Positions 1 through 7,877 of a stretch of DNA of 16,059 nucleotides are shown here, one piece after another. The DNA lies in assembly GCA_003538495.1 (NCBI GenBank), contig DPSD01000184.1, forward strand, positions 1 through 16,059. The letters are read 5' to 3'. Source of the DNA: Accumulibacter sp. (GTDB lineage: Bacteria; Pseudomonadota; Gammaproteobacteria; Burkholderiales; Rhodocyclaceae). How positions within the stretch are numbered: the first letter of the stretch is position 1; each line of letters begins with the position of its first letter. The translations under genes and the position numbers were made by a program. The notes beneath the pieces were generated by a model. It saw nothing but the letters and a program-made list of their open reading frames with translations, ran no database searches and was not told where the DNA came from.

Positions 1-3000
1 GAGTACGGCGACAGCGAGCTCATCGCGACGTTGCGGAAGGTCATTTCGATGTCGGTCAGCTTCTCCGGGCGAAAGACGCTGAGCTGGCCCCGAATCTTCG
101 CCGATCCGTACTTGTCGACGCGCGCATCGAGCTGCACTTTCGCGCTCCGGTTGGGGTCGGTTCCCAGCCCGGTGATCACCCCCTTCAGTTCGTGCATCCG
201 GGCTCCGAACTGCGGCCGCAGGCTGAGGTCGGCAAACTCGAGCGCGCCGCCGGACACCCGCAGGCGCGCGACGCTTACCGGGAAGGGATCGGCCGCCGCC
301 ACGGCGTCCTGCGGCGCCGTCGGCTGCTCGCCGGCAGCCGGCTGATCCTCGCCCTTCGGCCGCTTCTTCAGCACATCGGTCAGATTCACCGTCTGATCCT
401 CGGCGATGATCAGACGCCCAGACGGCCGAACGGCCCGGAGTTCGCCGATGTCCAGGCGATTTGGCTCGACGGTCAGCAAGACGTCGCCGGCTGCCAGCGA
501 CTCCCAGGCCAGGAAGGGGCGCTTGCGGTCAACCTCGTCGAGCTGCAACTGGTCGACCGCGAAACTGCCCTGGTAGGCGAGATTGGCGCCGGCACCGGCC
601 CGGTCGCCGTAGCGCAGACGCCCGGCGCTCGACGCCGTTCCAGAGGCCAGCGTCAACTCGGCGAATTCCGACAGGTAAGGCTGCAGCGGCGCCAGCGCAA
701 TGCCGACCAGACTGAGCTTGAGATCCGCCATCCCGTTGTCGGCGCGGACGATGCCGCTGGCCTCGACAGTGCCGCCGCTGGCGACTTTCGCCTGCAAATC
801 CACCTGCATCGGCGAGCTGACGCCGGTCTCGAAACCGGTGATGCGGGCGCGGATTTGATTGAGCCCGACGGCCAGCTGCGGCGACCCGCGTCGATCCTCG
901 AAGCCGAGCGCAAAGCGGTCGACTTCGGCCGACCGCACGGCAAGGTGCCAGGCGGCACCCGCCGCCGGCGTGTCCGACAGTAGTGGCGTAGCTTCCGGGG
1001 CTGCGGCCACCGCCGCCGCAGCGGCTCCGCGCGTCAGCACCAGCCCGTTGAACCGTCCCTCGCTATCGAGCCAGGCCTGCGCCGTGCCGTTGGCGAGTGC
1101 GAGCTTGTCGGCGGTGGCCACTCGATCCCGCAGACTGAACGCGCCGCCGCCCAGCGTTCCGCTGCCCAGCTGCAGCATTTCGCTGCCGTCGGCCGGGCTG
1201 CTGAAAACCGCGTCCGACAGCGACGCGGTCAGCCCGTCACCGCGCAGATCGAGCGGACCGTCGGGAACCGCGAGCAGCACCGACCTGGCGCCAAGACTTG
1301 CCGCCGCGAACCGCGCGATCTCCGACGAGGCACCCTGCGCGACGACGCCGGCCTCCTTCAGCTGCAACGCGGCATGATCGAGACGAGCTTCGAACGACGC
1401 GCGAGCGGCGCCTGCCGACCTGGCCGAGGAAACACTCAGCGCGCCAGCTTCGAACGAGGCATCCTGTACCGCCACCCGATCCGTTCCCTGGGCGGCGGCC
1501 AACTTCGCGAGCGACAGCCGCAGAGCCTTGCCGGACACGCTGAGTCGCCCGTCGGCCTGCGCCAACGATAGCTTCTCGCTGCTGATCGCGGCGCGGTGAA
1601 GATCCAGCGCGTCGGCGGCGCGCTTCATCTGCAGCCCGGCAAACGTGCTGCGCGGCTGGTCCAGGACCAGCTCGACGCCGGCCGCTCCCGATTGCAGCAA
1701 CAGGCGGTGGCCTGCCAGTGACAGCTCGCCAAGCTGCGCGTTCTGTCCGGAGCCGGCCAGCGCGACGCCGGTGGCCGAAAACGCCGGCTCGTCGATAGTC
1801 CCGGCGAGCGACTCGCCGGCGACGAGCAGCACGCGGCCGGCCTCGATCGCAGCGCCCGCCACGCCGAGCGAATCGGTTCCGTCGCGCAGCCGCGCCGTGC
1901 CGATTGACAACTTCGGCTGGTCGAACTCCAGACGCGCGCCGGCCGCGCCGAACTCGCCAGTGACTGACAGCTGCAGCCCGATGGCGGCGGCCGACGCCGC
2001 CAGCCCCTGCGCCGGATGGCGCCAGGCGAACTCGACCTCCGACATTTCGGCACTGGCCAGCGAGAATCGCCACGGGGCGGTCGCGCCGACCGCCGGCGAC
2101 TCGACCGCCGGCGCTGCCGCTGCGGCGGAGGAGGCCACGGCGCGGATGGTCGTTGCGCCAGCTGCTGCCGCCGATTCTTCCGGTGGTGGCGCTGCCGGCG
2201 CGCGCGCCAGCGTCGCCCAATCGACTCTTCCCTGCGCGTCCACCGCCACCGCGATGCTTCCCTTTGCCAGGCGGAGGGAAGCAAAGCTGCTTTCGCGGCT
2301 CCCCAGGTCAACCCGTCCCTGCCGCAGCGACAGCGTCTCGATCGCCAGCAGGGGCGAGCTCGCGCCGGCCGCGCTGAGCGACAGCGAGTCGACGTCGAGG
2401 CCAAGCTCGTGGACGCTTCCCGAGAGCACGCCGCCGCGGTCGACCGCGAGGTCGAAGTCGCCTGCCAAGCCGACTTTCCCCGCTGGCGCATCGACCACCA
2501 GCAGGCGCGCCAGGCTCCTCGCCAGGGTCTTCACCTCAAGGCCGCGCAGCGTCAACCGCCCCTTTGTTGCCAGCGGGTTCAGCGCCAGTTCGCCGCTCGT
2601 TGCGAGCGCCTCGCCGGCGCGCGTGCGTGCCGACAGCTGGTAGCTTGCCGCTTGTTCGGGCAAGCTCGAAAGGTTGTCGATGACGATCTGCAGTGGCTCG
2701 ACATGCGTCACCAGCGGTTCATCCAGCAGTTCGTCCGCGTACTCGATGCGGCCGTCGGTCAAGGCCAGGTGGGTCACGACGAAGCGCGGCAAGGGCTCGT
2801 CTTCCGCCGCCGGCTCGCTGGCGGGCAGGCGATCGAGCAGCGCGGCGAAGTTGTGCCGACCTTCCCGGTCGAGGGTGACGTTCAGCAGCGGCGCCTCGAC
2901 GCTTGCTTCGGCGAAGGTCCAGGCACCGTCGACGATGCTGCGCAGCTCGAAATCGATCAGCAGCCGCTTGAAACCCAGCATCGGAGCGCCTTCGGGATCG

Positions 3001-3215
3001 GTCAACGCCAGGTCGTCGACCTCGAACCTGAAGGTCAGGGGGTTGAAGCGCACCTCGCCGACGCTGATCGGGTAACCGAGCTGGGCGCGGACCTGTTTCT
3101 CGACCTGCCACTTGACGACAGCCGGCAGTGCCAGGAAACCTCCGAGCAGATAGAGCGCGACCAGCACCACGGCAGTAACCACCGGCACACTGGAAAGGAT
3201 TTGTCGCAAGCGCAT
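1..3215 (-). CDS. DUF748 (AsmA-like) envelope protein, 3' end cut by the window edge
   Basis: The frame is open from an ATG at 3215 to the left edge with no stop, giving about 1071 residues and continuing. Residues 9-33 form one hydrophobic segment (signal anchor), followed by VEKQVRAQLGYPISVGEVRF and LTFRFEVDDLALTDPEG, the typical start of DUF748 proteins. The end seen here (SVARLRVSGGALEFADLSL, then RPEKLTDIEMTFRNVAMSSL) matches the conserved C-terminal part of that family. Two low-complexity linkers rich in Ala and Pro lie near residues 340-381 and 948-972. DUF748 is related to the AsmA/YhdP/TamB group of long beta-rich proteins, anchored in the inner membrane and reaching into the periplasm; roles in lipid traffic or outer membrane assembly are inferred for the group and not shown for this protein. 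In-frame ATG at 3221 and GTG at 3236 are alternative starts; none has a clear ribosome site. Confidence 0.85.
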   Translation of the reverse strand, partial: MRLRQILSSVPVVTAVVLVALYLLGGFLALPAVVKWQVEKQVRAQLGYPISVGEVRFNPLTFRFEVDDLALTDPEGAPMLGFKRLLIDFELRSIVDGAWTFAEASVEAPLLNVTLDREGRHNFAALLDRLPASEPAAEDEPLPRFVVTHLALTDGRIEYADELLDEPLVTHVEPLQIVIDNLSSLPEQAASYQLSARTRAGEALATSGELALNPLATKGRLTLRGLEVKTLARSLARLLVVDAPAGKVGLAGDFDLAVDRGGVLSGSVHELGLDVDSLSLSAAGASSPLLAIETLSLRQGRVDLGSRESSFASLRLAKGSIAVAVDAQGRVDWATLARAPAAPPPEESAAAAGATTIRAVASSAAAAAPAVESPAVGATAPWRFSLASAEMSEVEFAWRHPAQGLAASAAAIGLQLSVTGEFGAAGARLEFDQPKLSIGTARLRDGTDSLGVAGAAIEAGRVLLVAGESLAGTIDEPAFSATGVALAGSGQNAQLGELSLAGHRLLLQSGAAGVELVLDQPRSTFAGLQMKRAADALDLHRAAISSEKLSLAQADGRLSVSGKALRLSLAKLAAAQGTDRVAVQDASFEAGALSVSSARSAGAARASFEARLDHAALQLKEAGVVAQGASSEIARFAAASLGARSVLLAVPDGPLDLRGDGLTASLSDAVFSSPADGSEMLQLGSGTLGGGAFSLRDRVATADKLALANGTAQAWLDSEGRFNGLVLTRGAAAAAVAAAPEATPLLSDTPAAGAAWHLAVRSAEVDRFALGFEDRRGSPQLAVGLNQIRARITGFETGVSSPMQVDLQAKVASGGTVEASGIVRADNGMADLKLSLVGIALAPLQPYLSEFAELTLASGTASSAGRLRYGDRAGAGANLAYQGSFAVDQLQLDEVDRKRPFLAWESLAAGDVLLTVEPNRLDIGELRAVRPSGRLIIAEDQTVNLTDVLKKRPKGEDQPAAGEQPTAPQDAVAAADPFPVSVARLRVSGGALEFADLSLRPQFGARMHELKGVITGLGTDPNRSAKVQLDARVDKYGSAKIRGQLSVFRPEKLTDIEMTFRNVAMSSLSPY

Positions 3216-3696
3216 GGGCATTATCGGGGCTTTCACGGCACGGGCGACGGCTGGGCCTTGATCGGTCGCGCCAGCAGCGCGCGTCGACACCGGCGCCAGG
3301 TGGCGGGCCCACCTGAACGTCGCTCTGGCCAGGTTGGAGAGTCCGTTCCGACAAGGCGCGCGCCGTGCCGGTTCCGGGGTCGTTCTCTCTCGTCTCGGCG
3401 GCCAGGGTAGCAAGCTTCAGGAAGCATCCTGGCGGCCATGATACCCCGCTTGCACGATCCAGGGGCAGGTGGAGAGCAGTGCTGGTCGCCGCGCGTTCGC
3501 GTCTCGACGGCCACCGGAACGGGCCGGACACCGACCAACGACCGCCCGACAGTCGCGCAGCGATCGGCGCCCGGGGCTACAATGCGGCTGCCCGGCCGCT
3601 GCAGGCCTGGCTGCCTTGAGCCTTCGCGGCCTCGCCGCAGCGACCTTCCACCCCGCCCATTCCTTCCACAAGCCAACGCCCCGAAAGCCAGTTTCC
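3216..3696. other. 481-bp gene-free gap between divergent genes
   Basis: This gap separates the start of the leftward DUF748 gene from the start of the rightward CaiB-family gene, so it should hold promoters for both. Frames open across it on both strands are rich in Arg, Gly and Pro and match no family I recognise. The clearest signal is TACAAT at 3578-3583 on the plus strand, listed separately. ATGATA at 3438-3443 reads TATCAT on the minus strand and could be a -10 for the DUF748 gene, but no fitting -35 is visible. I see no RNA gene or strong hairpin. Confidence 0.5.
3578..3583 (+). promoter_or_regulatory. Candidate -10 box for the racemase-transporter pair
   Basis: TACAAT matches the sigma-70 -10 consensus at 5 of 6 positions and stands out in a GC-rich gap. 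It would give a 5' leader of roughly 105 nt before the ATG at 3697. No recognisable -35 sits 16-18 bases upstream, so this is a motif guess only. Confidence 0.3.
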
Positions 3697-4860
3697 ATGC
3701 GCCCACCTCCTCTCGCCGGCCTGCGCGTGCTCGACCTCACGCGACTGTTGCCGGGCCCGCTGGCCACCATGCACCTCGCCGACCTCGGCGCCGACGTGAT
3801 CAAGATCGAGGAACCCGGCGGCGGCGACTACGCGCGCACCGCGGGAGCAGTCCACGGAGGCGTCAGCTACTTCGAGATGGTCAATCGCAACAAGCGCAGC
3901 CTGACGCTGGACCTCAAGCAGCCGGCCGGCGTCGAAGCCTTCATGCGCCTTGCGGCTTCGGCGGAGGTGGTCGTCGAGGGTTTCCGCCCCGGCGTCGTGG
4001 ACAAGCTCGGCGTCGGCTACCGGGCGGTCTCGTCGATCAACCCGCGCGTCGTGTATTGTGCGATCACCGGCTACGGCCAGGACGGGCCGTACCGCGACCG
4101 CGCCGGCCACGACCTGAATTACCTGGGCTACAGCGGCCTGCTCGACCAGATCGGCGTTGCCGGCGGTGCGCCGGCGGTTCCCAACTTCCAGATCGGCGAC
4201 CTGCTCGGCGGCTCGCTGAGCGCGCTGGTGGGACTTCTCGCCGCGGTCGTCGACGCGCGCAGCAGCGGCCATGGCCGCTACGTTGACGTGGCGATGACCG
4301 ACGGCGTTTTCGCCCACAGCCTGTTCCCGCTGCTGACCGTGCTCGGCCTCGGCCAGGTGCTGCCACGCGGGCAGGACCTGCTTTCGGGCGGCATGCCGAG
4401 CTATGGCGTCTACGCGACCGCCGACGGCCGTCACTTCGCGGTCAGCGCGATGGAGCCCAAGTTCTGGCAGACGCTGTGCGCGACCATTGACCGCCCGGAC
4501 CTCGCGTCTTTCGCCTTCGCCACCGGCAGTGAGGGGCAACGCGTCCGGCGCGAGCTGGAGACGGTCTTCGCCCGGCGCAGCTTCGCCGAGTGGACAACGG
4601 TTTTCGCAGGCGTCGACTGCTGCGTCACGCCGGTATTGCGTTTCGAGGAGAGCCTGGAGAACGAACAGCTGCTCGCCCGCGGCATGATCGTCGAGGTGGC
4701 CGGCGTCAAGCAGTTCGCGCCGCCGTTCAAGATCAGCGAGCTGCCATTCGCAGCGCGGCGCGCAGCACCTGCCGCAGGCCAGCACAGCGCGGAGGTCCTT
4801 GGCGAAGCCGGCTTCAGCGGTGAAGAGATCGCCCACCTGCAATCGCAGAAAGCGATCTGA
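3697..4860 (+). CDS. CaiB/BaiF-fold protein, probable alpha-methylacyl-CoA racemase
   Basis: 387 residues, a normal length for the family III CoA-transferase fold. The N-terminus LAGLRVLDLTRLLPGP and LGADVIKIEEPGGGDYAR is the CoA-binding signature. Three residues set it apart from true CoA-transferases: His138 in RAGHDLNYL, Asp168 in FQIGDLLGGS and Glu253 in SAMEPKFW. Their spacing (30 and 85 residues) is the same as in the catalytic set His126, Asp156 and Glu241 of Mycobacterium tuberculosis MCR. The likely reaction is therefore epimerisation of 2-methyl-branched acyl-CoA in the cytoplasm, as in breakdown of branched or isoprenoid acids; the exact substrate is unknown. The frame is open further upstream, but the ATG at 3697 places MRPPPLAGLRVLDL at the usual family start. 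The ribosome site is weak. The transporter gene follows after 24 nt, so the two are probably co-transcribed. Confidence 0.87.
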   Translation: MRPPPLAGLRVLDLTRLLPGPLATMHLADLGADVIKIEEPGGGDYARTAGAVHGGVSYFEMVNRNKRSLTLDLKQPAGVEAFMRLAASAEVVVEGFRPGVVDKLGVGYRAVSSINPRVVYCAITGYGQDGPYRDRAGHDLNYLGYSGLLDQIGVAGGAPAVPNFQIGDLLGGSLSALVGLLAAVVDARSSGHGRYVDVAMTDGVFAHSLFPLLTVLGLGQVLPRGQDLLSGGMPSYGVYATADGRHFAVSAMEPKFWQTLCATIDRPDLASFAFATGSEGQRVRRELETVFARRSFAEWTTVFAGVDCCVTPVLRFEESLENEQLLARGMIVEVAGVKQFAPPFKISELPFAARRAAPAAGQHSAEVLGEAGFSGEEIAHLQSQKAI

Positions 4861-4884
4861 ACGGCTCCGGCAGCGCCCGACAGC

Positions 4885-5784
4885 ATGCAAGGCATCCTGC
4901 TCCTGCTTCCCGATTTCGGCCTGATTCTGCTCGGCTGGGCACTCTACCGGCTGGTCGATTTCGGCGCCACGTTCTGGAGCGGAGTCGAGAAGCTGGTCTA
5001 CTTCGTGTTGTTCCCGGCGCTGCTGTTCAAGGCACTGGCCAGCACGCGCATCGATTTCGCTGCGGCAGCACCGCTGTTCGCCAGCGGCGCTGCCGCGCTC
5101 GCCTGTGGGGTCGTTCTCGGCCTGCTGGCCGGACCCCTATTCGGGCAGAACAAGAGTGCCTTCGCCTCGCGCTTCCAGTGCGCCTTCCGCTTCAACTCGT
5201 ACATCGGACTGGCGGTGATCGGCAAGCTGCACGGGGCCGCCGGCGTCGCGGCGATGGGCATCCTGATCGGCGCGATGGTGCCACTGGCCAACGTCGCTTC
5301 GGTGTGCATGCTGGCCCGGCACGGCAATCTCGGCGTGCTCCGCGAAATGGCCCGCAATCCGCTGCTCCTGGCTACCCTGGCCGGCTTCGTGTTCAGCAGC
5401 AGCGGCCTGACGCTGCCGGCCGCCGCCGCGCAGCTGCTGGACCGGCTCAGCGACGCGGCAGTCGCCCTCGGACTGCTGGCGGTGGGTGCCGCGCTCAAGC
5501 TGCGTGGCAGCTCGGGGGCACACGGCGCTTCGTGTTACCTGTTGGCGGTGAAACTGCTGGCGGTACCGGCGGCAGCCCTTCTTGCGGCGTCCAGTCTTGG
5601 GCTCGGCGGCGTGTATTTCGATTCGGTGATCGTCTTCGGCGCCCTGCCGACCGCAACGTCGGCGTACATCCTGGCGGTACGCATGGGCGGCGACGGTCCG
5701 GGTGTCGCCTGGCTGGTGTCGGCGAATACCCTGGCGGCGATGTTCACCCTGCCGGTCTGGCTGACGATTGCCCTGCGCTACTGA
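4885..5784 (+). CDS. AEC-family (auxin efflux carrier type) membrane transporter
   Basis: 299 residues, close to the usual 300-320 of bacterial AEC proteins. The sequence is almost wholly hydrophobic with about ten predicted membrane spans. It starts with LLPDFGLILLGWALYRL, then FWSGVEKLVYFVLFPALLFK, the typical first and second helices of the family. The middle has FRFNSYIGLAVIGKLHG and the end has FGALPTATSAYILAVRMGGD, matching the conserved second-half motif of AEC carriers (PF03547). Bacterial members are thought to move carboxylates such as malate or malonate, but substrate cannot be read here. It sits 24 nt after the racemase-like gene, so it may carry a related organic acid; that link is inference from context. 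No good Shine-Dalgarno precedes the ATG. Its stop overlaps the end of the opposing phosphatase gene by 7 nt. Confidence 0.88.
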   Translation: MQGILLLLPDFGLILLGWALYRLVDFGATFWSGVEKLVYFVLFPALLFKALASTRIDFAAAAPLFASGAAALACGVVLGLLAGPLFGQNKSAFASRFQCAFRFNSYIGLAVIGKLHGAAGVAAMGILIGAMVPLANVASVCMLARHGNLGVLREMARNPLLLATLAGFVFSSSGLTLPAAAAQLLDRLSDAAVALGLLAVGAALKLRGSSGAHGASCYLLAVKLLAVPAAALLAASSLGLGGVYFDSVIVFGALPTATSAYILAVRMGGDGPGVAWLVSANTLAAMFTLPVWLTIALRY

Positions 5785-6569
5785 GCGGCCGGCCCGCTGC
5801 TCGCCCGGACGGCAATGACCCCGACGGAGATGTTGTCGCTGCCGTCGCGCTCGCGTGCCAGATCGATCAGCCGCCGGCACGCTTGTTCAGGATCGAGAGT
5901 TCCGACCGCCTCGGCGATGTCCGCGGGTTCGACCGAGCCGTGCAGTCCGTCCGAGCAAAGGACGAAGGTCTCGCCGATCGCCGGTGCGGCGCAGCGCTCT
6001 ACGGCAACGCGCAAACCCCGGCGCGTTCCGAGCGAACGCAGGAGGATGTTGCGCATCGGGTGATAGCGTGCCTCCAGCGCACTGATCATCCCGTCCTGCA
6101 GCAGCTGTTCGACAAGGGTGTGGTCCTGTGTCAGCTGGATGCAACGACCCTGCGCACAACGATACAGACGGCTGTCACCGACGTGCGCGTAGAGGGCACT
6201 GGTCGGCAGCAGAACCAGCACGGTCGCGGTCGTCCCCATCCCGATCAGCGCCGGATCGGCGTCCCCCTGGCGATAGATGGCCCTGTTCGCCTCGAGTACC
6301 GCCAGTTCGACGGCGCGCAAGGGTTCCTGATCGGCCGGCGCCGCGAAGTAGCAACGGCAAATGGTCTCGACGGCGAGCACGCTCGCCACTTCGCCACCCA
6401 GATGGCCACCCATGCCGTCGGCCACCACCGCCAGCACGCCGCGCCGCTGGCGCAGTTCCGCGTCGGCCGGGCAAACGAAAGCCACCGCGTCCTCGTTGGT
6501 CTCGCGCACGCAGCCGACGTCAGTGGCCACGCACGCCTGCACGGCGAAGTCTGGCGCGGATTCGTTCAT
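5778..6569 (-). CDS. PP2C-family (PPM) Ser/Thr protein phosphatase
   Basis: 263 residues from the ATG at 6569, the usual size of a stand-alone bacterial PP2C domain (Stp/PrpC type). All family motifs are present in order: RETNEDA (residues 23-29), VVADGMGGHLGGEVAS (from about 48, with metal ligand Asp51), GMGTTATVLVL, AHVGDSRLYR, LTQDHTLVEQLL, VLCSDGLHGSV and GSDNISV near the end. The acidic residues that bind the two metal ions are intact, so it should be active on phosphoserine or phosphothreonine in the cytoplasm. No signal peptide or membrane span is seen. No partner Hanks-type kinase or FHA protein lies in this window, so its target is unknown. The frame stays open upstream to an ATG at 6707, but that extension is a run of alanines without family similarity. 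The gene is tail to tail with the AEC gene, overlapping by 7 nt. Confidence 0.93.
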   Translation of the reverse strand: MNESAPDFAVQACVATDVGCVRETNEDAVAFVCPADAELRQRRGVLAVVADGMGGHLGGEVASVLAVETICRCYFAAPADQEPLRAVELAVLEANRAIYRQGDADPALIGMGTTATVLVLLPTSALYAHVGDSRLYRCAQGRCIQLTQDHTLVEQLLQDGMISALEARYHPMRNILLRSLGTRRGLRVAVERCAAPAIGETFVLCSDGLHGSVEPADIAEAVGTLDPEQACRRLIDLARERDGSDNISVGVIAVRASSGPAAQ

Positions 6570-6604
6570 CGGTGGTTCACGCTCGCTGGCCACTGCGCCA
6601 CCGG

Positions 6605-6663
6605 CTGCCGCAGCCGCGGCAGCGGCCGCAGCGTGCCAACGCCCTGCGCTGCAGCCGCGGCAG
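6605..6663. repeat. 13-bp direct repeat with a hairpin upstream of the phosphatase gene
   Basis: GCAGCCGCGGCAG occurs twice, at 6610-6622 and 6651-6663, with starts 41 bp apart. The first copy overlaps an inverted repeat: CTGCCGC at 6605-6611 pairs with GCGGCAG at 6616-6622 around a 4-nt loop. In the minus frame upstream of the phosphatase start this region would encode an alanine run. It could be a protein-binding site, a leader structure or simple GC-rich low complexity. Confidence 0.35.
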
Positions 6664-6837
6664 GCGCCAATCCGCACCTGACCGACCCTTGTCGCCTCGA
6701 CACCCAAACGGTCACTGAAGGCTCCCTTATGAACTCACGGTGCCATTGTGCCACTGCCTGCATTCGTTGCCGACCTCGCCCCGGCACCACTCATTCGACA
6801 GCTTGCAGATCAAGGCAGAGCGATAACGCCGATCAAC

Positions 6838-6843
6838 TATACT
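6838..6843 (+). promoter_or_regulatory. Candidate -10 box of the small lipoprotein gene
   Basis: TATACT matches the sigma-70 -10 consensus at 5 of 6 positions and lies in the least GC-rich part of the gap. It would give a 5' leader of about 45 nt before the ATG at 6894. TTGCAG at 6803-6808 looks like a -35 but is 29 bases away, too far for a normal promoter, so only the -10 is supported. Confidence 0.35.
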
Positions 6844-6893
6844 GAATCCGACACGCTCGTCAGCCATGCCCCGTTCATCAAGAGGAAACCACC

Positions 6894-7376
6894 ATGCCCA
6901 AGCCACCATTGGTATCCACCTGGCACCCTTTTTTCGTGCTGGCCCTTGCCGCTACCGCGACCTCCGCCTGCTACGTGGTGCCTACCATGGCGCCCGACGG
7001 CACCGTTCGCTATGGTCACTACCCCTTGCCACCGGCGGGAATCCCGGTGGAGCCCGTTCCGGGCGGAACTGCTCCGGCAACCCTCAGCGTCAGGTTGTAC
7101 CCGGCCAACGACCGGGCCACCGCGAGCGGCGTCGTCAGCGGTACAGTCACCAACATGATGACCGGCAAGGGCCGCTTTGTCGCCAACTATCTGGGTGAGG
7201 TACTGAGCGGCGAGGCGACGCGCGTATCGAATGACGACAAACGCGGCGTCGCCAGCGCTTTCAGCCCGAGCGGCATGTACATGTCCTGCGAGTACCAGAT
7301 GAACACGCCGTATCAGGGCGCAGGAAGCTGTTCGTTCGCCAACGGCGCCAAGTACCAGATGCACATCGGCAATTGA
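6894..7376 (+). CDS. Probable small lipoprotein of unknown function
   Basis: 160 residues. The ATG at 6894 is preceded by AGAGGAAA at a good distance, the best ribosome site on this strand in the window. Residues 11-25 are hydrophobic and end in TATSAC, so Cys26 could be lipidated, though the -3 residue is Thr rather than the usual Leu; plain signal peptidase I cleavage is the alternative. The next 35 residues are rich in Pro and Gly (PLPPAGIPVEPVPGG), like a flexible tether. The C-terminal half (residues 62-160) looks like a small beta-rich domain, with GKGRFVANYLGEVLSGEATR and a closing MSCEYQMNTPYQGAGSC; Cys132 and Cys146 could form a disulfide in the periplasm. I do not recognise a named family. 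It has its own candidate promoter and no operon partner. Confidence 0.8.
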   Translation: MPKPPLVSTWHPFFVLALAATATSACYVVPTMAPDGTVRYGHYPLPPAGIPVEPVPGGTAPATLSVRLYPANDRATASGVVSGTVTNMMTGKGRFVANYLGEVLSGEATRVSNDDKRGVASAFSPSGMYMSCEYQMNTPYQGAGSCSFANGAKYQMHIGN

Positions 7377-7403
7377 GCGGCTCGCCCGGCGGCGATTGAT
7401 TGA

Positions 7404-7423
7404 GTCGCCCGACCAGCGGCGAC
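7404..7423. terminator. Weak hairpin between converging genes
   Basis: GTCGCC at 7404-7409 and GGCGAC at 7418-7423 form a perfect 6-bp stem around an 8-nt loop, in the 72-bp space between the converging lipoprotein and DUF1850 genes. GGCGA just upstream could pair with the left arm instead. No T-run follows on either strand, so a terminator role rests on position alone. Confidence 0.2.
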
Positions 7424-7448
7424 ACCTCGCCGCAGCGTCCACCGCCGC

Positions 7449-7877
7449 TCATTGCCGAAGGCGCCGGTCGGCATCGTCCGGCGCCGAGGTCTCTTCCGTC
7501 TTGCCGCTGGCGCACGGCACCAGCGCCAGCGTCGCTTCGCTCGCGAGTCGGGCCAGATAATCGCCGACCGGTCGGCAGATGCCGTTCACACACAGCTCGT
7601 AACTGCCCGCATACGGTGAATGCGACAGCAGCAGCCGTGGCAACGGTGCCACTTTCGGCCGATAGTGCCAGGTGCCGCCACGCAGGATGGCATCGGCGGG
7701 CGGTTCCATGCCGGCGCCGCTACCCTGAATCCGGGCCGCGACGACGCGCAGGTAGGCGCCTTCGACAAGCCAGTCCTCCTCCCAGCGCGTTTTCTCGATC
7801 GAGTGCGTCCACGCCAGGGTGAAGGCACTTGCCGCAACGACGGCAGCTGCCGCACCGGCGCTCAGGCAAAGCGGCAT
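7449..7877 (-). CDS. DUF1850 protein, last gene of the TAXI-TRAP operon
   Basis: 142 residues. An N-terminal hydrophobic stretch (residues 1-22) is followed by FTLAWTHSIEKTRWEEDW, the hallmark of DUF1850, then GAYLRVVAARIQGSGAGM and a C-terminal YELCVNGICRPVGDYL with two cysteines. DUF1850 genes are regularly found next to TAXI-type TRAP permeases, and the same is true here: its ATG overlaps the permease stop by one base (TGATG), which implies coupled translation. The N-terminal segment suggests export or membrane anchoring, with the conserved domain outside the cytoplasm. Its molecular role is not known; an accessory part in binding-protein docking or transporter assembly is a guess. The C-terminal 20 residues are charged and look unstructured. 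Confidence 0.88.
   Translation of the reverse strand: MPLCLSAGAAAAVVAASAFTLAWTHSIEKTRWEEDWLVEGAYLRVVAARIQGSGAGMEPPADAILRGGTWHYRPKVAPLPRLLLSHSPYAGSYELCVNGICRPVGDYLARLASEATLALVPCASGKTEETSAPDDADRRLRQ

Larger units (their letters stand above)
6570..6893. other. 324-bp gap between divergent genes
   Basis: This gap lies between the phosphatase start (minus) and the lipoprotein start (plus). The phosphatase-side part is very GC-rich and holds a 13-bp direct repeat and a hairpin. The lipoprotein-side part is less GC-rich and holds a candidate -10 box. A 38-codon cysteine-rich frame at 6729-6845 is discussed under findings. I see no established gene here. Confidence 0.5.

Noticed and set aside
3233..3706. 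157-codon minus-strand frame in the gap before the racemase gene
   Set aside because: Biased Arg, Gly and Pro composition, no motif and no ribosome site; it also overlaps the start of the supported plus-strand gene.
6570..6707. N-terminal extension of the phosphatase to ATG 6707
   Set aside because: The extra 46 residues include an alanine run with no similarity to PP2C proteins; the ATG at 6569 gives the normal family length, although it too lacks a strong ribosome site.
5178..6845. 555-codon plus-strand frame across the AEC and phosphatase genes
   Set aside because: Arg/Gly-rich translation with no family motif; it is an out-of-frame or antisense reading of two well-supported genes in GC-rich DNA. 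The same applies to long frames at 2016-3410, 7829-9025, 12203-13861 and minus 3577-4890.
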